Assembly: GCA_031262205.1 (NCBI GenBank)
Contig: JAISID010000034.1
Span: 1-9,523, forward strand
Direction: 5' to 3'
Length of the DNA stretch: 9,523 bases
Origin: Holosporales bacterium
GTDB lineage: Bacteria > Pseudomonadota > Alphaproteobacteria > RUG11792
A program made the translations under genes and the position numbers. The notes beneath the pieces were generated by a model, which saw nothing but the letters and a program-made list of their open reading frames with translations, made no database searches and had not been told where the DNA came from. How positions within the stretch are numbered: position 1 is the stretch's first letter; each line of letters starts with the position of its first letter. This document shows positions 1 through 6,448 of this stretch, piece after piece.

Positions 1-227
1 TATGTAGCTATTTATTCGGTACCTCACTCGCCGCGCATCTACCGGCCGTTATAATGTTTCAACTTTTAAAGCAATTTACGCAATAATATTGTCGCATATT
101 CCGCAATTTAATTACAGTCTGAAATAAGAAAAGTTTTCAATTATTACTTAATAATTTTATGACAATGCGGTTTATCTTTGGCGTCTCAGGTTTCTAAAAA
201 TCTGGATTTTCACGAGTAACAGTAGGA
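1..227. other. Non-coding region downstream of the autotransporter gene
   Basis: I see no supportable gene here. The first ~50 bases are noticeably more GC-rich than the AT-rich remainder. Two weak AT-only inverted repeats lie downstream of the minus-strand gene: ATTATT/AATAAT around 140-155, and AAAAT/ATTTT around 196-210. Neither has the GC-rich stem of a classical intrinsic terminator. No tRNA-like cloverleaf was recognised. Confidence 0.6.
140..155 (-). terminator. Weak AT-only hairpin, possible terminator of the autotransporter gene
   Basis: On the minus strand, ATTATT, a four-base loop AAGT and AATAAT form a six-pair AT-only stem about 75 bases past the stop codon of the autotransporter gene. 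A short run containing TTTT lies a few bases further downstream. The stem has no GC pair, so it would be unstable. It is listed only because nothing better terminates the gene in the window. Confidence 0.15.
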
Positions 228-3200
228 TTAAAAGTTAACTCCAAAATTGAGAGAACCTTTAACGCCTTTAACTTTACCGGTGGTTTTTGAAATTTTGAAT
301 CCAAACTTGGTATTGTTTTTATTATGTTTCATAACGTTAAGGGAGTATTCCATGTAACCTCTTTTGGCTTTATCAACATCCTTTATAACCTCGGCTCCTG
401 AGATAATCTTGGTCTTGGCCCCGAATCTGCAGCGATACTTTACCGAAGCCGCCATAGTCCACTCGCCTTTATCGAGAATTACATTTATTCCAGGCGCAAC
501 GTCGACCCTGTGAATATTTTTGATTTTAGTAATCGCCGCGGTTGCCGATTCGGCTTTTGGAGTTTTAATAAAAGAATAATTCGCCGTAAGTTCCGGCCTA
601 AGTTCTACGTTCTTCCACTTTACCAAGCCGTAGCTTAATTTCGCTGCTCCGTTAAACGCATGGCTTTTCGCTTTAAATCCAAACTCTGGATTGTTGCGAG
701 TTTTAAACGTTAAGTTCGAATATGCTCCTAGTATTTCAAAGGCAAATCTGCTATTAAACAAAGCCATCTTCAACCCTCCTAGAAATTCTATTTGTCTTGC
801 TTTGGTTCCGTCTAGCTTCGCGTTATTGCGGGTTATTCCGGCAAATACGGTAGGCGTGAAGAACGTGTTTGAATTGGTAAATTGCGTGGATTTCCCATCA
901 AAGCCGAGTATCGTTCCGTATCTGTTTAATTTTACGTTGTCGTCGATTGTTTTATGTTTTTCACTCAAAGCATGCGTTTTTGCCCAGAACGAATATTTGC
1001 CGTTGTTTTCTTTATGTTTGTAAACATATCCAAATTCGTCGAACACTGTTTCCAGGGTGGAGGAAATAGCCCCGAGTCCTACGACGTGAGCGACGATTCC
1101 TTCGATTCTCGTTAATGTTCCAAACAATGTTCTCGTCATTAAAACTTTTCCTTTTCCCGCTCTGTTTGAACCATAGAAGTAATAAGTTGCGCCGTTTATA
1201 TCAACGGCTGTGATTCCATCGGAAGTTTTAGAAACCGGATATGGAGCGCCGCTGGCAATACTAATTCCATCGGGAGCGACCGTAACCCCCGGTCCTATTA
1301 CTGTAAAGTTGCGGTCGGCTATGACGATCTCGGGATATCTTTCAGTTGGAGTTCCTTTGAAATCTAAAAGCCTAAAGTAATATTTTTGAGCGGTTGGGAT
1401 ATTCAATAGCCTTACGCCTTGCAATACGAATTTTTTGTCTAAACCGCTTGTCACTCCAGTTGAGGAGACAAAATGATCGGCTGTTCCCGCCGCAGGATCG
1501 AAGTCGAAATATAACTTAACGTCGTCGGTTAAGCTCCAAGCGGCGGTAGGTAAAGCTCCAGCGGTCATATGGTCGCTATCGTTAACATGTATGCTGTCGA
1601 CCACGCTGTTTGTCCATGCGGCGATGGACGATCCCATGCTGACTTCTCCTTCCATAGAAACTCTTTCCAAACCTTCTCCAGCTATGTTAAGAACACCTTC
1701 TCGAAGAGTAAAATTATTGAAATGGAATTCTTCTCCGCCGTCGAGGTGAAGCGAAGAATTTTTGCCGATAACTTTCGTATTATTTAACACAGAGTCTCCA
1801 TAATCCATGCGAACTGCGGCGGCTCCGCCTTCTCCTTGAGTCGAGTCTACGGTTATATCGTCTATTGTATGCTTTTCTTCGTCTCCTCCGCTTTCGTCTT
1901 TTATTACCATAGTTCCAGACGTTAAAATTAAAGGTTTTAACCCGCTGGAGGAATCTACGGTGATTTTTCCGTCTGGCACCGGAACCCCATTCTCGTCTAC
2001 AACTTCGTAACTGCCTCCGAACATTACTCCTTTATAATCGCTGGAGCTTGTTTCATCGCTCGAGGCAATTTTAAATTCGGCTCCTTGGCAGACTCCAATT
2101 TTTCCCTGAAATCCAGAGCAATCTCCTTTAACTAAAACTCTTCCTTGTTGGAAAATGATCCTGTCGTATGGAGTGGAATGAATATCTCCATACCATGAGA
2201 AAACCCTATCTCCGTTTTCATCTTCGGGGATATTGAAATACATAGTCGCATTGCCGTTCATATATACGGACGGTCTGTTGTATTCGTCTTTTGCTCCTCC
2301 TTGGCTTTCAAATTCCGTCGCGGGAGTAGTTTCAACAGATATAAGAGCGGCGTTTTTAATAGATTCGTCGGATGAATTTAGAGCTTCATGCAAAGCCTGC
2401 GCCGTAGGATATGTTCCCTCGACTCGGCCGAGATTTATTTGTCCTCCGAACATAGAACCTCTATTGTCTATAATCGCCCCGCCGTGCTCTAAGCTAAACA
2501 CTCCGTTGAACCAAGAGTTGTCTCCTGCAAATATAGCGACGGGGTCGCCGGTTCCTTCGTCTCCGCTAGTCCATTCCGTACCGTCGTAATAATCTTCAAT
2601 CCCGCTATTTCCAGGATTCCATGGTTCAAAACTTAACCCCTCGGCTCCTTCGTATGGAACATTCCCAGTCTTCCTAATTATCGTGTTCTGATCGACTTCC
2701 GGAATTTCATATTCGCCGCCGTTGATTGTAAAGGTTCCGTTTTCCGCAGAGCTATTGAATCCGCCGACGCTGAATAAAGATTCTCCATAGTACGCGGGTT
2801 CATCGACGGTTAATGTTAATTGTTGGCCTGAAACGTCGTATCCTTTTTGATTATGTTGTTTAAACTCTGCTTCAGAAGCAGCGGAACCGTCGGTTGAAGG
2901 GAGGGTTTTATCCCCTCTGGTTTCGACTGTTATCGTCCCGTCCATATATCTTTTTGCAGCTTCTTCTTGAGCTGGAGCGCCAGGGATTTGGCCTTTATGC
3001 GGGGTTTTTATCCTAGTTTTCTTCACCTTGTAAAATTCTGTTACTGGATTGTCTTTTTCATTAACTAAGTCGTAGCGAGCCGCATATCTTAATTGTTCTG
3101 GAGTTAAACGCGAGTAATCGTACTCTTCATCCGTCAAAGGTTCAAAAAGATATCCTTCGTCCATATAGTTCTCAGCTCTTTCAGTCTCGCTTTCATCCAA

Positions 3201-3539
3201 TGCGAAACCGCTATAGTTGATTATCGTTCCCCTGCCTGTAATTCGGCCGCCGTCTTTAATCCTAATCAGATTATGGTTATAAATAACCCCCGTGGTTTCG
3301 CCGTCTCCTTCGTCGATTCTGAACCTGTCTCTAATGGTAAAGCGTCGCGAATAATTGTCGATTCGCCCCGTGGAGCTTACGCGAGCTTTGTCTCTAAAAA
3401 CAACTTTCGATCCCTTCATTATCACAAACCTACCGTCTGTTCTAAACGCCGTTGCATTCGCGTTTTGTTCTATGTTTACCGTGTATAAAATGCATAGGCA
3501 CAAAGGTATTCTATATATTTGACGAATAGTAATAGTCAC
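228..3539 (-). CDS. Autotransporter-type secreted protein with C-terminal beta-barrel
   Basis: Large surface or secreted protein, probably a type V (classical autotransporter) system. The order is a signal peptide (basic n-region with R and K-type charge, hydrophobic IPLCLCILYTV, likely cleavage after NANA), a Gly/Asp/Asn-rich passenger, and a barrel of about 257 residues at the C-terminus (from about residue 853, numbered from the TTG at 3557) ending in the aromatic sequence NFGVNF. Alternating hydrophobic/polar strands and the terminal Phe are typical of barrels inserted by BAM. Passenger stretches such as GGAIIDNRG and NGTFTINGG resemble beta-helix rungs. The passenger is acidic and the barrel is lysine-rich. 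Start choice: the longest frame opens with TTG at 3557, which has no ribosome-binding site. GTG at 3539 is preceded by GGGGAG about ten bases away and gives a tidier signal peptide, so I prefer it. The gene is monocistronic here and divergent from iscS. Passenger function is unknown. Confidence 0.85.
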   Translation of the reverse strand: MTITIRQIYRIPLCLCILYTVNIEQNANATAFRTDGRFVIMKGSKVVFRDKARVSSTGRIDNYSRRFTIRDRFRIDEGDGETTGVIYNHNLIRIKDGGRITGRGTIINYSGFALDESETERAENYMDEGYLFEPLTDEEYDYSRLTPEQLRYAARYDLVNEKDNPVTEFYKVKKTRIKTPHKGQIPGAPAQEEAAKRYMDGTITVETRGDKTLPSTDGSAASEAEFKQHNQKGYDVSGQQLTLTVDEPAYYGESLFSVGGFNSSAENGTFTINGGEYEIPEVDQNTIIRKTGNVPYEGAEGLSFEPWNPGNSGIEDYYDGTEWTSGDEGTGDPVAIFAGDNSWFNGVFSLEHGGAIIDNRGSMFGGQINLGRVEGTYPTAQALHEALNSSDESIKNAALISVETTPATEFESQGGAKDEYNRPSVYMNGNATMYFNIPEDENGDRVFSWYGDIHSTPYDRIIFQQGRVLVKGDCSGFQGKIGVCQGAEFKIASSDETSSSDYKGVMFGGSYEVVDENGVPVPDGKITVDSSSGLKPLILTSGTMVIKDESGGDEEKHTIDDITVDSTQGEGGAAAVRMDYGDSVLNNTKVIGKNSSLHLDGGEEFHFNNFTLREGVLNIAGEGLERVSMEGEVSMGSSIAAWTNSVVDSIHVNDSDHMTAGALPTAAWSLTDDVKLYFDFDPAAGTADHFVSSTGVTSGLDKKFVLQGVRLLNIPTAQKYYFRLLDFKGTPTERYPEIVIADRNFTVIGPGVTVAPDGISIASGAPYPVSKTSDGITAVDINGATYYFYGSNRAGKGKVLMTRTLFGTLTRIEGIVAHVVGLGAISSTLETVFDEFGYVYKHKENNGKYSFWAKTHALSEKHKTIDDNVKLNRYGTILGFDGKSTQFTNSNTFFTPTVFAGITRNNAKLDGTKARQIEFLGGLKMALFNSRFAFEILGAYSNLTFKTRNNPEFGFKAKSHAFNGAAKLSYGLVKWKNVELRPELTANYSFIKTPKAESATAAITKIKNIHRVDVAPGINVILDKGEWTMAASVKYRCRFGAKTKIISGAEVIKDVDKAKRGYMEYSLNVMKHNKNNTKFGFKISKTTGKVKGVKGSLNFGVNF

Positions 3540-3694
3540 TAAACGGAAGCTCCCCAAGCTCGTGTTTTATGTATTTATAAAAAGTTTATCAAGAAGTAGT
3601 TAAATTATTGTTAATTTGGAACAAAACCTCATAAAACTGTTTCAAAACAATTCGTAACTTTGCATTTAATTTTGTGTGAAATTGGGAGGTTTAT

Positions 3695-3712
3695 ACGCTT
3701 GAACTTTAGCGT
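3695..3712. repeat. Inverted repeat ACGCT-N8-AGCGT over the candidate -35 box
   Basis: Perfect five-base arms, ACGCT (3695-3699) and AGCGT (3708-3712), flank eight bases and overlap the TTGAAC box upstream of iscS. The position suits an operator. It does not match the IscR type 1 or type 2 consensus as I know them. Short arms like these can arise by chance. Confidence 0.25.
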
Positions 3713-3743
3713 CCCGAGGGTTATATAATAGGTATTGTATAAT
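3699..3743 (+). promoter_or_regulatory. Candidate sigma-70-type promoter(s) for the isc operon
   Basis: TTGAAC at 3699-3704 is followed after 19 bases by TATAAT at 3724-3729. A second perfect TATAAT lies at 3738-3743, but it has no matching -35 box at normal spacing. Initiation from the second box would leave a leader of only about 14 bases before the iscS ATG at 3764. That leader shows no Shine-Dalgarno sequence. The 19-base spacing of the first pair is slightly long, so the active -10 is uncertain. Confidence 0.4.
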
Positions 3744-3763
3744 TTTCTTTGTTTTAAACGTTT

Positions 3764-4981
3764 ATGCGGACTATATATTTAGATTACGCGGCGACTACTC
3801 CTTGCGATCAAAGGGTCTTTAATGAGATGGCTCCATATTTTTGCGATACTTTTGGCAATCCAAATTCTCTGCACGCTTTCGGTATCGCCGCTCTCGAAGG
3901 TTTAGACGCGGCTCGAATTCGCGTTAAGAATTTAATACGTTCAAAATTTGAAGAAACTATATTTACCAGCGGAGCCACCGAATCTAATAGGATATCGATA
4001 ATAAGAACGATGCGATCTCTTTCAAAATCGGGTAAAAATCATTTTATGACCTTGAAAACGGAACATAAATCGGTTTTAGATTGCGCGGATTATTTAAAAC
4101 GCAATGGATGCGACATAACGTTATTGAACGTCCAAAAAGACGGTTTGCTGGACTTAAACTACCTTGCGGAATCTATAAAGGACACGACCGGACTTCTATC
4201 CGTTTGTTTTGTGAATAACGAAACGGGAGTTCTTCAGAATATAAAGAAAATAGCCGAAGTTTGTCATTCTAAGAACGTTCTTCTTCATGCGGACGCGACT
4301 CAAGCGTTTGGCAAGATTCCAATCGACGTTAATTTGTTAGACGTAGATTTTATGAGCGCGTCGGGACACAAAATCTACGGGCCAAAAGGAGTAGGGGTTT
4401 TGTACTTCAAAAGTTCTAATAAGAAGTTAATTAGAGTTCCTGGAGCAAATCAGGAAGTCGAGTTCGGAATAAGAGCGGGAACCGTTCCGGTCGCTCTTTG
4501 CGTCGGTTGCGGAAAGGCTGCGGAAATTGCAATGTCCGAGCAAAACGATAATCTCAATCGTTATAAAAAATTTAGAGAAAAATTTATCAAAAAAATAACT
4601 TCCGAACTTGACGAGATTTATGTAAACGGATCATCCGAACATAATTATCCAGGGATTGTTAACATGAGCTTCAGAGGATGCGAGGGCGAAGCATTGATGA
4701 AAGAAGCGAGCGGAATCGCAGTATCGTCAGGCTCTGCCTGTACTTCTAATAAACTTACGATTTCTCACGTTTTGGACGCGATGAATATTCCCGCCGACAT
4801 CGCGCAGTCTTCTCTTAGGATTACGTTTGGGAAGCCGACTTCGGAATCGGACGTAGACGTTGCGGCTGCCGAGCTTATTAAAGCCGCAAAAAAATTACGC
4901 GCGATGAGTCCGGTTTGGGATATAATAATGTCTGGATTAGACGTTGACAAAGTTTTCGTTGATATTGGGTGCCGCAATTGA
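3764..4981 (+). CDS. iscS: Cysteine desulfurase (IscS/NifS family, class I)
   Basis: A PLP-dependent enzyme that removes sulfur from L-cysteine and passes it as a persulfide to the IscU scaffold in the cytoplasm. The 405-residue length matches E. coli IscS. It shows the family start (YLDYAATTP), FTSGATES, TEHKSVLD with the PLP-stacking His at about 101, HADATQAFGK, SGHKIYGPKG with the PLP Schiff-base Lys203, and the mobile-loop VSSGSACTS with the catalytic Cys326. The segment that is usually GGGQERGLRxGT reads GANQEVEFGIRAGT (about residues 228-241), altered and slightly longer. The C-terminus keeps the SPxWxxxxxGxD pattern used for IscU docking and ends in a short GCRN tail. It overlaps the start of the IscU-IscA gene. 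No ribosome-binding site is visible before the ATG. iscR is not upstream, so IscR control cannot be inferred. Confidence 0.95.
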   Translation: MRTIYLDYAATTPCDQRVFNEMAPYFCDTFGNPNSLHAFGIAALEGLDAARIRVKNLIRSKFEETIFTSGATESNRISIIRTMRSLSKSGKNHFMTLKTEHKSVLDCADYLKRNGCDITLLNVQKDGLLDLNYLAESIKDTTGLLSVCFVNNETGVLQNIKKIAEVCHSKNVLLHADATQAFGKIPIDVNLLDVDFMSASGHKIYGPKGVGVLYFKSSNKKLIRVPGANQEVEFGIRAGTVPVALCVGCGKAAEIAMSEQNDNLNRYKKFREKFIKKITSELDEIYVNGSSEHNYPGIVNMSFRGCEGEALMKEASGIAVSSGSACTSNKLTISHVLDAMNIPADIAQSSLRITFGKPTSESDVDVAAAELIKAAKKLRAMSPVWDIIMSGLDVDKVFVDIGCRN

Positions 4982-5685
4982 AATATAGCGATAAAACGTT
5001 AGCATACTATGAAAAGATGAAGAACATTGGAACCTTCGACGATAGCCTTCCAAATGTCGGCACTGGAATCGTCGGCTCTCCTCTTTGCGGCGACGTTATG
5101 AAGTTACAGTTGTTTTTTGACGATAACGATATCGTAGCCGATGCAAAATATAAGGTCTTTGGATGCGTTTCCGCTATAGCCTCTATGGAATTGACGACGA
5201 CTATTTTAAAAGGAATGACGATCGGGGAGGCCTTAGAAGTTAAGAATGAAAACATTGCGAATACTCTAGAGTTGACAACGATAAAAAGACACTGTTCAGT
5301 GTTGGCGAAAGAGGCGATCGAAGCCGCCGTTAACAATTACTTGGCAAAAAAGAATAAGGAAAACAATATGATTATCGTAACCGACAATGCGACGAAAGAA
5401 TTAAAGAAACTCTTGGGAGAACATAAAAGCATCGGGATAGCGATATCCGTTAATCAAAAAGATTGTTCGGGCTTCGATTATTCTTTATCATATAAATCAA
5501 CGGAACCCGACGGTATGGCAAAATTGGAAACAAACGGTATTTTATTCTTTTATGATCCAAACATTGAAATGTTGATAAACGGTCTGCAGATAGACGTTGT
5601 TAAAAATGATTTTGGTTGCGGGTTTATCGTTACGAATAAGAATCATGCGTCGGCGTGTCCAAATTGTACGTGCGGTTGTAGGTAA
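4969..5685 (+). CDS. iscU-iscA: Fused Fe-S scaffold and A-type carrier protein (IscU-IscA)
   Basis: One 238-residue reading frame contains two normally separate proteins. Residues 1 to about 131 are IscU, the scaffold on which IscS builds [2Fe-2S] clusters, with its ligands intact: GSPLCGD (C40, D42), GCVSAIAS (C66) and RHCS (H108, C109). From M134 the sequence is IscA/HesB-like, with the first conserved Cys in KDCSG (C166) and a C-G-C end (C235, C237) inside a Cys-rich tail, CPNCTCGC. An extra Cys217 lies in FGCGF. The HscA-binding LPPVK motif of IscU is changed to LTTIK. The GTG at 4969 overlaps iscS by 13 bases. TTG at 4978 would start MKYSDKTLAYYE, closer to ordinary IscU, and overlap by four bases. 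The tight overlap implies translational coupling to iscS. I judge the domain calls certain; the exact start is not. Confidence 0.92.
   Translation: MPQLKYSDKTLAYYEKMKNIGTFDDSLPNVGTGIVGSPLCGDVMKLQLFFDDNDIVADAKYKVFGCVSAIASMELTTTILKGMTIGEALEVKNENIANTLELTTIKRHCSVLAKEAIEAAVNNYLAKKNKENNMIIVTDNATKELKKLLGEHKSIGIAISVNQKDCSGFDYSLSYKSTEPDGMAKLETNGILFFYDPNIEMLINGLQIDVVKNDFGCGFIVTNKNHASACPNCTCGCR
5356..5370 (+). promoter_or_regulatory. Possible internal ribosome-binding site and start for a separate IscA
   Basis: AAGGA at 5356-5360 lies seven bases before an in-frame ATG at 5368, exactly where the IscA-like domain begins (MIIVTDNATKEL, the usual IscA N-terminus). This is one of the better Shine-Dalgarno/start pairs in the window. 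It could yield a free IscA of about 105 residues alongside the fusion, or be a relic of the time before the genes fused. AAGGA can also arise by chance in Lys/Glu-coding AT-rich sequence. Confidence 0.4.
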
Positions 5686-5709
5686 GTAATTATATTTTTT
5701 AAGAGTTAG

Positions 5710-6423
5710 ATGAATATAGCTATAATTTTTGCAGGAGGGATAGGTCAAAGATTTGGAAACGAAGGGTTGCCGAAGCAATTTGTAGAAGTGTTAGAAAAGC
5801 CTTTAGTTATCCATACGTTAGAGGTTTTTGAAATTCATCCGGAAATTGATAAAATTTACATATCCACTGTCAAAGAATATAGAGAATATACAGAAAAAAT
5901 AATTAAAGATTTTGGAATTTCAAAGGTAGCGGGCGTAACGGACGGAGGAGAAACTAGTCAGGATTCTATATATAACGCCCTGAAGCAAGCTAAAAAAGAG
6001 AATCCCGACGATTCAATCGTTTTGATTCACGACGGCGTAAGGCCGATTATTTATCCAGATGTCATTTCAAAAAATATTAATTCAGTCAAGCAAAATGGGA
6101 ATGCGATTACGTGCACGCCGTGTTGCGAAACAATTATTGTCAGCGAAGACGGACTTAGCCCTAAAGAAGTTCTGCTTAGAAACGATGCATACACTGCGCA
6201 AGCTCCGCAAAGTTTTAGGTTGGGAGACATTATCGAAGCTCATGAAGCAATAAGAAATAGACCGGAACGCTATCGAAACATCATAGATTCTTGTACTATG
6301 TATCATTATCTTAAACGAAGAACATATATTGTTAGAGGTAACCTTGGAAATGTAAAAATCACAACGCCTTGGGATATTCACGCCCTAAAAGAAGCTATAA
6401 AATTCAAAAAAAAAAAACAATAA
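5710..6423 (+). CDS. IspD/TarI-family cytidylyltransferase (probably alditol-phosphate, TarI-like)
   Basis: A CTP-dependent nucleotidyltransferase that makes a CDP-activated polyol. The 237-residue length fits the family. Visible motifs are the nucleotide-binding loop FAGGIGQRFG...PKQF (residues 7-24), HDGVRP (107-112), QAPQSF (164-169) and VKITTPWD (215-222). HDxVRP and ITTPxD resemble ribitol-5-phosphate cytidylyltransferase (TarI/Bcs1) more than MEP cytidylyltransferase IspD, which usually has HDAARP and VTRPED. The neighbour carrying a TagF-type domain supports a CDP-polyol role over isoprenoid synthesis, though IspD activity cannot be excluded from sequence alone. It lies 24 bases after the IscU-IscA gene, with a weak AAGAG before the ATG, so it is probably cotranscribed. 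The 3' end is an A12 tract coding the KKKK tail. Family is certain; substrate is moderately supported. Confidence 0.85.
   Translation: MNIAIIFAGGIGQRFGNEGLPKQFVEVLEKPLVIHTLEVFEIHPEIDKIYISTVKEYREYTEKIIKDFGISKVAGVTDGGETSQDSIYNALKQAKKENPDDSIVLIHDGVRPIIYPDVISKNINSVKQNGNAITCTPCCETIIVSEDGLSPKEVLLRNDAYTAQAPQSFRLGDIIEAHEAIRNRPERYRNIIDSCTMYHYLKRRTYIVRGNLGNVKITTPWDIHALKEAIKFKKKKQ
6406..6417 (+). repeat. A12 homopolymer at the 3' end of the cytidylyltransferase gene
   Basis: Twelve consecutive A bases encode the four terminal lysines just before CAA and the TAA stop. Such tracts are prone to replication or transcription slippage. Gain of one A would replace the stop with about 11 extra codons ending at a TGA (6450-6452) that overlaps the ATG of the next gene. 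Loss of one A would add about eight codons. Confidence 0.95.
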
Positions 6424-6448
6424 AACAAATTATAAATCATAAATACAA

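Larger units (their letters stand above)
3558..3763. promoter_or_regulatory. Divergent intergenic region between the autotransporter gene and iscS
   Basis: About 206 bp of AT-rich sequence separates two divergent genes, so it must hold both promoters. Towards iscS there are clear -10-like boxes (listed separately). Towards the autotransporter gene the best minus-strand candidate is TTGATA followed about 16 bases later by ATAAAA, which is weak. A strong Shine-Dalgarno-like GGGAGG at 3684-3689 does not precede any recognised gene. No riboswitch or IscR-type site was recognised. Confidence 0.6.

Noticed and set aside
691..1023. Plus-strand open frame of 110 codons opposite the barrel region
   Set aside because: It lies wholly inside the autotransporter gene on the other strand, has no recognisable domain and no ribosome-binding site. 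It is a shadow of the coding strand, as are those at 1569-1787, 2233-2589 and 3273-3488.
3608..3624. TTGTT/AACAA inverted repeat in the divergent region
   Set aside because: Five-base AT-rich arms in AT-rich DNA are expected by chance, and it does not overlap a convincing promoter.
3699..3730. IscR-binding site upstream of iscS
   Set aside because: The sequence does not match the type 1 or type 2 IscR consensus I know, and iscR itself is not in the window.
5542..5778. Minus-strand frame spanning the IscU-IscA/cytidylyltransferase junction
   Set aside because: It overlaps two well-supported genes and the translation has no domain or signal peptide.
5710..6423. Calling this gene ispD of the MEP isoprenoid pathway
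   Set aside because: HDGVRP and ITTPWD fit TarI-type enzymes better, and the next gene carries a TagF-type domain. IspD activity is not excluded, so the gene symbol was left empty.
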